Source of the DNA: Xylaria sp. FL1777
Taxonomy: Eukaryota > Ascomycota > Sordariomycetes > Xylariales > Xylariaceae
Assembly: GCA_022578965.1 (NCBI GenBank)
Contig: MU400572.1
Span: 124,001-188,000, forward strand
Direction of reading: 5' to 3'
Length of the DNA stretch: 64,000 nt
Part shown: positions 43,750-54,379 of the stretch, piece by piece
How the letters are laid out: the number at the start of each line of letters is the position of its first letter
Numbering within the stretch: position 1 is the stretch's first letter
Translations under genes and position numbers: made by a program
Notes under the pieces: generated by a model
Told to the model about the DNA's origin: nothing
Seen by the model: the letters and a program-made list of their open reading frames with translations, nothing else
Databases searched by the model: none

Positions 43750-45490
43750 ATGACGGCCATTAACAAAGTTGCTATCCTCGGCGTAAGTGACAAACTAGCC
43801 TACATAAGAACCCACACCGTACAGAGGGCTCGTTTAGGCCGGCCTCGCTTAGGCATTAACCCCAAAAGTCAACTACCACGTAGCGGCTACCCCGTTCGTT
43901 GCTAGATAAGCCAAGTTGTAGCAAGGAGATCTAGTGATAGGATAGATCTTGGTTCAAAAAACCGTTGCACCATAGATAGTCACAGCCAATAGACGCCTGA
44001 CTCACTCCCTCGGCGGTGTGCAGGCGCCCAAGGACAACCAACCTACGTGTTGATCAAGTTTTGGGCATTACTGGGTCCTTTCCTACTCACCGTTTCGTCC
44101 CTATATAGACTTCTCAACGCCAAAGTACGCTGTATGAACGAGACCCGAAGCTAACAAAAGTTGTTTCCTCTGAACCTAGGCTGCTGGAAATTTCGGCACG
44201 CCCATTACGTCGGCGCTCGCGAAGGCCGGGTTCGCTGTGACTGTCATCACGCGCCCGAGCTCCACATCGATATTTCCAACTGGCCTACCGATTATCCGCG
44301 CCGATTATTCCGATGTGGATGCGCTCGCCGCCGCGTTCGCAGGGCAAGATGCCGTAGTCTGCGTCGTTGGACCCGGTGCGCTAGGCGCTTCTAAGGGAAT
44401 GGTGGATGCTGCGGCGCGGGCCGGTGTGAAGCGGTATATCAGTGAGTTGACATTCTAACCACTGTGATATAGTGTTTTTTCGGCGCTCGATTTCTCTTCT
44501 CGGCCCTACTACTTCCCTCCCTTTTGCCGTTTCGTTCACGAACGATTAGAAAAGTTCTGCTATTTGTCTGGCACACTGGCTCTGGGTGGTACTTACTTGA
44601 CTGGCTCTCGATCAAACTTCGGAATGAAAATGGTTCAATTCTCGCGGTACGGGCAAAAGCAGCCAATTTACTGACGCATGCCTGTGCTTTTAGTCAACGA
44701 TTTCGGTTGGAGCTTAAACGAACGAAGCCTCCCCGAATTCAAACCCATTAACGGTGCCCGAAGAGTTGCCTGGGACTGTGCGATTGAGTATGCGCAAAGG
44801 GACGAGGGAAAGGAAAATGGATTCACCTGGACGGGGATCACGATTGGGAATCCGATTGACTGGGTGAGTTCACTAATTTCCCCTCTCTCCCTCTATTCCT
44901 TTCATCGTCTCGTCTTCGCTCGCCGCCTAAGTTCTGGCCGACTCTCTTCGAGTCAAAATAGCTGGCTGCTGTTAGAAACAATCCCAGTGACTTACAAGTA
45001 AACTTATTTCTTTGACTCTCAGGCATTGGAAAAGTTTCCGCCCATGGGCTTTAACATCGCTGAGCGCCGCGCAACAATTTTCGATGCTGGCACAGAGGAA
45101 TTCACTGGCACGACGCTCGAGGGGATCGGCCAGTCCGTCGTCGGGGTTCTAAAGCATCCGGCCGAGACTGCCAACCGCTCCGTGAAGGTACGATCCATCC
45201 AGACATCCCAGAACGAGCTCCTCGCGGCGTTTCAGAAAGCAACAAAGGGGCAGCATCAATGGGAGATCGAGCGCTCGACCGCGCAACAGAAGCTCGAGGA
45301 CGGACGTGGCAAGCACGCTCAGGGCATCGGTAGCTGGATCCTCGATCTCCTCGTATACCAGCTGTATGCGCCAGGGGAGGCCCGCTGCATCGTTGCGTCG
45401 ATTGAGGACTCGGACAACCCGCTTTTGGGCATCAGAGAGGAGAGCGCCGATGAGGTTGTGGAGAAGGCGCTTAGTCGCGCGAGCTCTTAG
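43750..45490 (+). CDS. NmrA-like / isoflavone-reductase-like NAD(P)-binding protein
   Basis: Model: 43750-43782, 44180-44441, 44694-44863, 45023-45490; 310 residues. Introns are 397, 252 and 159 nt, each with a GTAAGT or GTGAGT donor, and the phases agree. The first exon encodes only MTAINKVAILG. Splicing completes the dinucleotide motif GAAGNFG (11-17), a variant of GxxGxxG, after a beta strand. Strand two ends VITRPSS, where Arg suggests NADP binding. Further typical pieces are GQDAVVCVVGP, DAAARAGVKRYI and NDFGWS. Length and layout match atypical SDRs of the NmrA/phenylcoumaran-benzylic-ether-reductase class. Members are either reductases of aromatic compounds or redox-sensing regulators; the catalytic Lys of true isoflavone reductases was not located with confidence. 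Confidence 0.85.
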
Positions 45491-46490
45491 CCAGCCACGT
45501 AGGTCTAGGCTTGAAGTGAACCGACGTTGAACCAAATAAAAAAAGCCTCCATTACTATACTTAGAGCTGTGGGCAGGAAGGTGTGTCTGGATCATCATCG
45601 TCACCGTCATCGTCTGGGAAGTGGGATGGGGATGCTGGAAGAAGAAGTGGAGGTTTGATTACTGGAAATACCCTCGAGACCAGAGAAGGCAGGCGTATCA
45701 GGCGTCTAGCCTGGCCTGTATACGCTGGATACACACCACCACGGCCGAATCATTAGGCGAGCGGGCGGCAAAACTCGGAAATTTCTCACAGCAGGGTCCT
45801 GGGATGCTTGCTTACTCAGTGAGGATTTCCCCGTCTAACGATCTACCTTCCCGGATCATCTATCATGCAGCACAGACGGGGCCCGCTGGAAAGTGGTGAG
45901 GCAAAAGATCTTAGCCGGACGTAGGGAGATTAACAGAGACGACAACACCTTACACAGTACCTTGCTCAGTATGGCTCAGTGATTCTCTTCTTACGCATAC
46001 CCATGTCGTCTGTTCATCTACCTATCAGGTTTCTAACTGCCGTGTTTACTCTTCACATCCAACCACCTACGTGTTCATCGATCCATCGGCCAACCTACTA
46101 CGTGTTCGTCCGTGTGCAAGAGATATGTATACCACTGAGACGCCGAAACCCTGTCTTCGCAACCCTTGGCACTTATCAATATTATTGCGAGGATGCAAGT
46201 ACAGGGCAAGGCCGTGTAGAGTAGAGTAGAGACCCCGGCTGCCTCCGCGCTCGCATGGAGGAGGGTGGGCGGCTTGTCTACAGTAGTGTAGTGTATACGA
46301 CCTATCAGTGCTGGGGGTGGGTAGTGGACTTGCAGGCGGGAAGGAAGAAACTCCTGGTCGGAAATCATACCGTGCAACACAGCGAGAAAGGGAAACGTCC
46401 TGGTAAAAGCCCTTGCAGTCGCAGGTCGAGAGTTAACGTTATCTGCAGGACCCTTGACGTAGCCTTGTTGATAGCCAAGGGCAAAGCATA

Positions 46491-46533
46491 CTCAGTACTG
46501 CGTATATGCGTATACTATATACTGCGTACTGAG
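46491..46533. repeat. Inverted repeat CTCAGTAC…GTACTGAG containing two TACTGCGTA copies
   Basis: Eight-base arms at 46491-46498 and 46526-46533 are perfectly complementary. TACTGCGTA lies at 46496-46504 and 46520-46528, and the centre is GCGTATA-rich. Confidence 0.85.
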
Positions 46534-47165
46534 TGCAGCAGCATAGCGTAGCAACGGGCAAGCGAAGCAAGCCTCGTCTCGTTCCGGCGGGCAAAAAAAA
46601 AAAACGGTGGGAGGTTCGCTTGTTTCTTCCTATACACTGCGTCAATGTGTAATGGATTGTAACGTATGATGTTGTGTTTGTGCTTGTGTATTTTGCTTCA
46701 ACTGAACTCAATTCATTCATTCACACACTCATACACTCACCCTTACCTGACCTCCCTTGCAAAGTCGTACGCCAATGTTACGCCACAAACCAGGTAGATA
46801 GTCGGACGAATCAATTCGCCTTAAGACGCCATTTTCCCGCCACCAATGCCTCCCCTCCCCCTCCTCCACTTCCTCCCCGCCCACGGAATTGGACGAGGGG
46901 AGGGACGGGGGGTCAGTGGGTATAACGACATACTGCGTTATGTATGAGAGAGACAGACAGACAAATTAGATTGATAGAGAACAAGGAAACAATGGGCATC
47001 AACTATCAACCCAAGATCAGGCGGAAATATCCCCGGCGGTCAGACGTTCCAAAAGGCCGTTGTGTGTCCTCTGTGCGACGCCAGATCGTGTGTTTCTCAC
47101 GTCCGCGTCCGCGTACCCTTCTGTCCGCCTGCGCCACGGTCATTTTTGACGTGTAATAATTTTTA

Positions 47166-47203
47166 TGTGTGTGTGCGTGTGCGTGTGCGTGTGTTTTTTT
47201 TTT
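47166..47203. repeat. GTGTGC microsatellite plus T-tract
   Basis: GTGTGC/GTGCGT units run from about 47166 to 47193 and are followed by ten T residues. Confidence 0.85.
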
Positions 47204-47220
47204 CTCTCATGTAAAACGAA

Positions 47221-47249
47221 AACGAACGAACGCACGCACGCACGCACGC
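47221..47249. repeat. ACGA/CGCA tetranucleotide microsatellite
   Basis: AACGAACGAACG is followed by about five CGCA units. It is partly complementary to the GTGTGC array upstream. Confidence 0.85.
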
Positions 47250-47454
47250 ACATACGCACACATGCACGATAGATCATTATGATGAGGTTGGGAGTGGAGA
47301 GAGGAGAGAACGGGGGAGGGGGTGGCTTGCCTACCTACATACCTAGTATATCTCAGCTGCTATACTAAGTAGCTACACTCTTCATACAGCAGGTAGATAG
47401 CTTTACCTTAGTGTACTAGGTAGGTAGTTGATGTACACGTGTAGCTAAGGTATG

Positions 47455-47470
47455 TACGCAGTACTGCGTA
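47455..47470. repeat. Perfect 16-bp palindrome TACGCAGTACTGCGTA
   Basis: Two copies of the dispersed 9-mer in opposite orientation share the central GTA/TAC bases and form one perfect palindrome. Confidence 0.9.
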
Positions 47471-47474
47471 AGTA

Positions 47475-47527
47475 AGGTAGGCAAGGTAGGCAAGGTAGGC
47501 AAGATGTACCTACCTACCTACCTACAT
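47475..47527. repeat. AAGGTAGGC tandem repeat followed by CTAC array
   Basis: Three AAGGTAGGC units (about 47475-47501) are followed by TACCTACCTACCTACCTACA-type repeats to about 47525. The two halves are partly complementary. Confidence 0.8.
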
Positions 47528-47674
47528 AGGAAGTGTACTGGGCGAAGCTGCCGGCCGGATTGCGCCGCGCTTCGTGAAACAGATAAAGAACAGCTCCGCC
47601 GAGCTAAAACCCGCACAAGCTATCCGGTGAAACGAGCATGCATGCCGTGCTACGTGCATGTCTTGTTTGTGGGG

Positions 47675-47712
47675 AAGAAAAAGAAAAAAAAAAGACACCA
47701 AAAAAAAAAAAA
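47675..47712. repeat. A-rich simple sequence
   Basis: Interrupted poly-A (10-12 A runs) with AAG interruptions. No coding or retroposon context is visible. Confidence 0.8.
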
Positions 47713-48709
47713 GAAGAGAGAGACGAAAACAACTAGAGGGCAAAATAACACGGCTACTATTATTAGGAGTAGGTAGTATACACTAGTAAAATACCCGGTA
47801 TCGTTATCATAACATAACAGCATCATCATCATGATCAGAATTGGTAGGTACAGTAAAACAATTAAAAAAAACATATGAGGGTAATATTACCTATTACTAC
47901 GAAACAAAAGTAGGTAGCAAAAAATAAGTGTACGTGTATGTGTAGTAGTGTACTTGCGTACTGACTTACTTACTTACACTATGAGTGAGTAGGTCGAGCG
48001 GTTCGTTCCGCTCCCTGGACGGCACCCGTAATTCCCCGGGCCAAGCCGTTAGAGAACAGGGCCATAGGTTATCAACAGGCATGATCCATACTGCAGGATG
48101 CGGCGCACGTCCAGGACGGCGTGCGTCTGTCTACCTGTCTGGTCTGTACATGCTTAATGTAGGTCTGCGTACGGTGCGCCATAGCTGGTACACTATCTGG
48201 GTATACAGTCCAGAAATTTGTAAGAGGACTAAGAGAAGAAGGGGGGTCCCTCGTCTCTCCTAATATTGATATCCCTGTCTATGGAGCCCATCTTCGGAAT
48301 GCCTGGCTATATGGATGATTCGCATTAGCGTCGCCCCGATGGACAGGGGCACAGCTAGACTGATAGGCTAGAGCTAGCTGGAGCTAGTTGCATGGCATTC
48401 TTGGGGATACGACGCTGGCCGCTCGAGTTCTCGAGCGCGATGGGGCCTGGCCGGGCCGGCTTAACGCACGCATTATTCTCAAACATGGTCAATCAGGGAA
48501 GCAGGCCAGATACGTGGCTGAAATGCGACGGACATGATACTCCTGCTCCAGCCATGCAGGGTTGGGTGTGGCTAATTAGCACATATATATCCCTATAGCA
48601 CTACTTTCACTACTTTACTTACTTAGTACACGCTACCTATAGGCCGGGCATCGACTGGGTAGTGCACAGCCATCTGCTCTCCTATAGTGCTCTCTCTCCT
48701 ATAGCCCCT

Positions 48710-49645
48710 TTAGTCTACTGCAGGCGACTCCAATGGCTCTTCTGGAGGCGTCATGTATGGCCCGTTCTGGAATGTCGAACCGTCGGCCTTGTCTGGGTCT
48801 GCCTGCTGCCCTTGCTCCCCTTGCTGCGCTTCCTGCGCTGCCTGCCCATTGGCCTCGCCGTTGGCGCCGCCGTCACCTTTGGCACCGTTCGCATCTGCCG
48901 TACCCTCAGCTTTGTCCTTGTCCTCCTTGTCCTCGGGCGGCGGAGGTTTGGGCAGGCGCATCTCTACCCGCTGTAGCTCGATCTCGAGCACAGGCGTCCC
49001 CTCTGCAATCTTGGACTTCAGGTGATCCCCGTCGACGTCAAAGTACAGGCCCCAGAAGTCGCCCTCCTTGACGGCCAAGAATCCTTCCCAGCCACCAAAC
49101 GTCAACCTGCGGTCCTGACGGGAGCAATCCCAGGGGATGGGGAAGTTGTCATCGGCCCAGGTGCGATTGCCGAATTTCAACTCGTAGCTCCATCGGTCCA
49201 CATAGATCCAGTTCATGATTGGGGGCTCGTCGCATATCGTAGAAACGAGCCCGGACACACTAGAATCTGGGTAAGGGAGATAGTATCCTGCGAAAGGATG
49301 TCCGAATTCCTGCGCATAGTGGGTCCCTGTGTCGATGTATAGCTAAATGTGTTGGTTTGTTAATGTCGCGCTCTGTTTTATCTCTCGGTTAAGGAGAAGG
49401 GAGCGGAGGCGAGGTGAGGTGAAGATAGGAGGAGGTTGGGAGATACGCACTTTCTCGCCCGAGAGCACAACTCGTCTACCCTCGAGGATGGGGCTATATT
49501 GGCATGATTTGAGGCACCGGACGATCAGATTGTTCTTGCGACTCCTGTGCTCCTTTCTCCTCGCGTCGGACTGGATGTGCTTGATGGCTTCTGACGCGCC
49601 GAAGACGGTCGCGAAAGCGACTAGGAATGTAAGCTCATTGCTCAT
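48710..49645 (-). CDS. Conserved fungal orphan, probable membrane-anchored protein
   Basis: Minus-strand model: 49645-49451, 49342-48710; 275 residues, one 108-nt intron. The longer frame begins at GTG, so the ATG at 49645 (MSNELTFLVAF) is used. The N-terminus has a hydrophobic stretch (LTFLVAFATVFGASEAI), a possible membrane anchor, followed by a very basic run (DARRKEHRSRKNN). The middle contains well-formed sequence: LYIDTGTHYAQEFGHPFAGYYLPYPD, STICDEPPIMNWIYVDRWSYELKFGNR and LTFGGWEGFLAVKEGDFWGLYFDVD. I believe this block is widely conserved in Pezizomycotina as an uncharacterised family. The C-terminal 70 residues are Lys/Glu/Gly/Ala-rich and disordered. No catalytic motif was recognised. 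Confidence 0.82.
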
Positions 49646-50904
49646 GTTGATGTTGCGCTGTCCTCCGTACTCTTGAGATTTGTCTCCGAGAATTAGGCTT
49701 TTAGGCCAACCGGTGCAGAATGACCTGTAATGCACGCTGTCTGTGGGTGAGCTATAGCTGTGGGCTGCTTATTGCTGCTGATCCAGGGGTAGTACAAGAC
49801 AGCGTGCTGCGTGTCGGAAGCATCTGCCCGTCTGTTCGGTGCCACAACCTAGGACTCTCGATCGATGTCGTTCGATCCCAACTTCCTGGTACTAACTAAA
49901 ATTAACAATCACTGGAAAGAGGAAGTGTGAAGGATTGCGCTAAGGTGGAAGCGCTGTGTTGAGCTGCACGAACCTCCAACTTCATGCCGGTTAAGCATCT
50001 TTCGCTTCTATACCCCCTATAGTATACTGTATGTGTGCGGCTGATGGCTGATGGTAGAGACAGGGATCGGCCTTGTAATCGGGATGGGGGGGAGGGGGTG
50101 CGCCCCGGACACTGTCAACAAGCAGGTCGATCTCGCATGGAGCGCGGCAAACAGAGCGGGCGTATCATCCGTGGTATCCGTAATCGTCCCCGTCCCCCCA
50201 CGACGCCCCGTTATTGGCCGTCGTTCTGGTTGACAACGAAGCATAATCTAGACGAGGATCGGCCCTGTATCTCGGGACGGCAACGTGTCACTTGTACGGG
50301 ACCGTCCGATCCAGCGACTACATGGCATGCTTTCGATCATACGATGGTAATCCTAATTTGGCAAAGTCCACCAAATGGGCGTCTTGGAGCGAGGAAGCAA
50401 CGGCACTATGGTTGTTCAGCAAGAGTTCACACTGAAGCTTTGACGACGCTCACCCTGCAGCGACAACGCGTCAGAATCGAGTGCGAGATGCACAATGGGA
50501 CCTAGAGGAGAGGTGTTAGGCCAGGTCCGGCTATGACCTCCTGTGCCGAATGGGCATATTAGCACGATGAGCGAGGTGTATAAAGAGGGAGGATCGCATC
50601 CTCCATCATGAGTTCTTTTCCATCATCACCATCAACCAACATCACAGACAACACGGATTCTCATCCACAATCGCCTCTACCTTCATCACCGCACCCAGTT
50701 GCAAACACCAGCCCTCGACCTTCCGGTAAGAAAAGACTCTCTCGCCCTTCCACTCCGCCTCGAACTTCCTCTCGCCACGCACTCTGCGTGATACCAGACC
50801 TGCCCAACAAGCTTTTGCCTACAAGAACTTTGAAGCGCAAACAAAAGCGTTCTTCGCTCAGACTTGTTGAAACTTCGCCACAGTCAACCCAACCAATATT
50901 CATA
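49646..50904. other. Divergent promoter region, 1.26 kb
   Basis: It is shared by the minus-strand orphan and the plus-strand small protein. From 50608 an ATG-initiated frame runs in phase with the small gene's ATG (see findings). Otherwise I see no exon. Confidence 0.55.
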
Positions 50905-51410
50905 ATGGCTTCTCCGTAAGTTACCACCTCCGCTCCGGTTGGCTCCGGGCCACAAAAAGCCGAAGGCACATATCCATTAACACACGGTCCAACAGCGTCA
51001 AGACCGCTCCTCCCACCGCTCTGGACCGCAACTTCGGTGCCAGCGACAGCTCCCTAGCCGCCCCCAGCCTTCCTCTGCCCGGTCTCTCCGGCCGCGCCAA
51101 CTCTTCTACCGGTGAGTTCATAGTAAATCCCGTTTTCCCATTGACATCGTGATCGCATTGCAACATCGACAACCCGCTCCAAAGTTCGCCTGACGATCTA
51201 GGACACGATGCCAGGGCATTCGCCAGACTGGTTGGTTAACTGACCGCTAACGGAAGGCGGCGAGAAACAGGCAACCTCCTCAAGGGACCCATCGACGACG
51301 AGGGCAAGCTCAAGAGCGCTGCCCTCCTTGTTGGCATCAAGCTTGACCTTGAGGCCGAAGTCCACCTTACCGCCCGCGTCCGCGGTGACATCGTCGTGGG
51401 GCTTTACTAG
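50905..51410 (+). CDS. Small conserved fungal protein, 88 residues
   Basis: Model: 50905-50915, 50996-51111, 51271-51410. The first exon contains only ATG GCT TCT CC before a GTAAGT donor, and introns are 80 and 159 nt. The protein begins MASPVKTAPPTALDRNF, passes through a Ser/Pro/Leu-rich stretch and ends in a compact conserved-looking block, NLLKGPIDDEGKLKSAALLVGIKLDLEAEVHLTARVRGDIVVGLY. That last block is strongly patterned (alternating hydrophobics, likely beta strands), and I have the impression that it is highly conserved among filamentous ascomycetes. No function is known to me. The CAA/CAG-rich sequence after the stop is likely 3' untranslated. Confidence 0.8.
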
Positions 51411-52286
51411 GTGTGGATACCACCAACAACAACAGCAACCGCAGCAGCATAGCGTCCCCAACTCACACAACAATAACAACGACATCAACAACAACGACCA
51501 CAACAACGCCCTCATAACTGGGCTCTTCTTCCTTGGCGGCTCAAAAGCTGACAATGGGAGCGAGTTCCAGTATGGCAACATCCGGGTGCATCTGCAGACG
51601 AGCAGTCAGGGTTTTGTTTTAGGGGCAGGACGCGAATCGGTTTCTATTCTTCGAATTACGCTGCGCTTCACTTTGGATTTCATGGATGAGAAGGATTTCG
51701 GTTTGGACACGGAAAATGAGAGCACAAAAAGAAAAAAGGGTCAGAACGCAACGCAGGGGACGGGGGTTACGGATCATGATGGACTGGGCATGAAGGATGA
51801 GGGCGATGGTAGGACAGGGGAACAGGATGGGCAACACTCACTTTCGCTATCGTTGACCATGACGATTACTATCATGGCCGTTAATACAACTTCGCTCTCT
51901 TAAACAAACTTGGTTTGCGACTATCTCTGCTTGTGCATGTTTTGATGTGTTTGGAAAGCTTCTGGAGTCATTGGGACTGAGTTGAAACCCATGAAAAGCA
52001 GTGAATCGGGTTGCGCGGCGAAGATTCGTTCTTCAAGCTGGATGTTTGCTTGTTCTGAATTTACTAATTTCATTAGACAAACTTTAAAGTGTAGGATCAT
52101 CCATCCATGTCTCCAAAACCATTTCACACCCTCGAATTCACTTGTTAGGGCCACTTCCCTGCCATCGCCCATAAACCACATGAAGCCCAAGTTGTAAACC
52201 TTTTCTTAGTTTTGTTTTCCTAAGCGCCGACAGGGGGTATCAAATGTTACCAACTCCGATAAGAATATGTAACCATACTCGTCTAC
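51411..52286. other. 3' flanks of two convergent genes, CAA-rich
   Basis: CAACAACAACAG/CAACAATAAC repeats occupy 51,422-51,508. A plus-strand frame through 51,903 is a by-product of this low-complexity DNA. No gene was recognised. Confidence 0.55.
51422..51508. repeat. CAA/CAG trinucleotide-rich tract
   Basis: Clusters of CAA, CAG and AAC triplets directly follow the stop codon of the small conserved gene. Confidence 0.8.
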
Positions 52287-54379
52287 CTATTCCACGTCAT
52301 CACTTTCTAGTTTTTGCTTAATGAACTCAATCCAGATATCGAGATCCTCGCAGGCCTCAAGTTTCTCCGCAAATTGCTTTCTGCTGAGATACTTACCCTT
52401 CATTTTGTACTGAGCTTCGCTTTCGAGCTCTGAGAAGATATTGTCCGATACGATGTGAATCTTACCATTAAGCTGGATCTCGAGATTGATCATCGCTGTT
52501 GTTTCTCTGAAGGGAAATACCAATTGGATTCGGGGAATCGGGTGTGCCGACAGTACTATGTCGATCTTGAGGTGGTTGGGATCGATGTTATACTTGGTTT
52601 TGGACATGAAATCTTCGAAATCGCGGTCCGTTGTACGTATACTTGATGTACCCTCATTTGGGTTGTTCGGCTCGGAAATACGAGGTATGCCGTCTCGCCG
52701 TTTGAAACTATTTGCTAGTAATATCGACAAGAACGCGTATTGTCGTAGAAGAGGAAGCATTGCAAGTAATTCTTTTGGATGAGAAATCGGTACATGAGTG
52801 ACAACCTGACCATACACAGGTTTATCAACCAGTAAAGTATTTCTGTGAGCCTTAAGGATAGGTGGCTCCTTGAGCTTGCTCCTGTCGGTCCATACCGGTA
52901 CCGTCTGCGTAAATGTCATGGCCCTAGGCTCGCTCGGATCGTAATTTGCACCTCCTTCGACGGGATACAAGAGATTATCGAAGGTACTCCCGGACAGTGG
53001 CGCGTTAAATGCAGAGATCTTATAAATCTCCATCGCGACGCCGTGCGTGACAACGACCGGAGGATCAAATGTTGCCATGAAGACAATATCAGGGGGCTTT
53101 GGTGCTGAAAGCGTACTAGGAGCCTCTAGCCCACCCTCGGACTTGGTCTCTTCGGTGGGTTGGAGTAATGTGTTCGGCGGTTCTAACCAGTCTAGAATTG
53201 GTTCCGTCGTCGACATGACCTCGTCGTCCATCGGGTTTGTCTTCACGATGTTGGATCCAATCCACTTGTCCGAAACACGTACCGGAGTATACACCATACT
53301 ATTAGCAGGCGCGCAGTCAATGAGCACGCCCCATGTTTTGCCTTTTTCGCTTTCTACCTCTGTGTTCGGGTATTTATGGTATTGCTTCCAGTAGTCGAGG
53401 GTGAGGCCAACGCGGCCTCTTGTATGCATAAGTGGACAGCCATGTCGGCTACAAAGAGCAAACACCCGGAGGTTTTCTTCAGTCATATGGTGCAAATCCG
53501 GATTCTCACGTAGTCTCTCCACTTCCCACCTATGCAGCTTCTCCAAGCTCTCCCATACGCCCGCAACAGCCTCGTGGCAGTTGAGACCTGGGGTGATACT
53601 CAGTCTATCCAACGCTGCCAAGCGCTCAAGGTTGGCCCTGAATTTGGATAACTTCTTGGTAAGCTGACTTTCGCCTCGCCCGAGGGCTAGGTCCTTGAAA
53701 AGTATTGCCGAGGCTTTTTCAACATGCTTATCGAGGGCCGGCGACGGTTCATTGAAGGCCAATGAGGCATGGTAAACAACGTGGTTTTTTATATGTATTT
53801 CAATAGCCATGGTACGACCTGCTATGATTAAGACTTTGTCATTTTCGAAACCAGTGCTGGCATTCTCCCAAAGGCACTCTAATCCAAGATGGACCGCCAA
53901 TCTCTCGAGCCCATCATTGCTGACTCGGCCAGTATCAAATGCCTGTACATCACGTGAGGTTAGACAAAGCTTGGGAAATTTAATACGTGACGTACCCAGA
54001 GAGCCGCAATCACGGCATCAATACGCTTCTTACGGTCGTCCTCATCAGACCGGTTGGCACCGCCCACCAGGCCACCCACGTTGAGGGAATCGAGGTTAAT
54101 ATCGAGACCCAGGCCACCGAGAGCGGCAGCGGCAGAGGGACTGTCGAAGTTGAGAGGCGGGTTTCCAGGCTGATTAGACATAGCGCCGGACGGAAGCGTG
54201 CCGGCAGCAGGAGATTTCTTAAGCTGCTGCGGCGAGGAACGAGGACCGTGAGGGGACAAGGCAGCGGCGGCCTGTGAGTTTGAGAAGGGCGTCGAGGCCT
54301 GGGGCGTCGGAGCGGCGGCAGGATGCTGGGACGGGGTGCGGCCCTGCTGGGAGGGGCCATGACGCATTGGGGTCGACAT
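52287..54379 (-). CDS. MED1: Mediator of RNA polymerase II transcription subunit 1
   Basis: Minus-strand model: 54379-53996, 53942-52287; 679 residues, one 53-nt intron in phase 0. The ATG at 54379 is used because the longer frame begins with GTG. The N-terminus MSTPMRHGPSQQGRTPSQ and the Ser/Pro/Ala-rich stretch with SPHGPRSSPQQLKKSPA match fungal Med1 proteins. DDRKKRIDAVIAALW then leads across the intron into AFDTGRVSNDGLERLAVHLGLECLWEN. The Med1 core follows with VLIIAGRTMAIEIHIKNHVVYHASLAF and NCHEAVAGVWESLEKLHRWE. The C-terminal half carries PIPRIQLVFPFRE and FAEKLEACEDLDIWIEFI. Med1 is part of the Mediator middle module, linking activators to polymerase II in the nucleus. Length is normal for Pezizomycotina. 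Confidence 0.9.

Larger units (their letters stand above)
45491..48709. other. Gene-free, microsatellite-rich 3.2-kb block
   Basis: No gene is supported. It holds an inverted repeat (46491-46533), GTGTGC and ACGC microsatellites (47166-47249), a 16-bp palindrome (47455-47470), AAGGTAGGC tandem repeats, a CTAC array and poly-A/poly-AAG tracts (47675-47715). The density of simple sequence is the highest in the window. Confidence 0.7.

Noticed and set aside
47166..47527. Repeat-rich block considered as a CRISPR array
   Set aside because: Units are 4-9 bp simple repeats without unique spacers, and the genome is eukaryotic.
50035..50505. 156-codon plus-strand frame in the divergent promoter
   Set aside because: Low-complexity Arg/Pro-rich translation with no family resemblance; overlapping frames are equally open.
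51328..51903. 191-codon plus-strand frame overlapping the end of the 88-residue gene
   Set aside because: It uses a different frame from the conserved block and is dominated by Gln/Asn from a CAA repeat.
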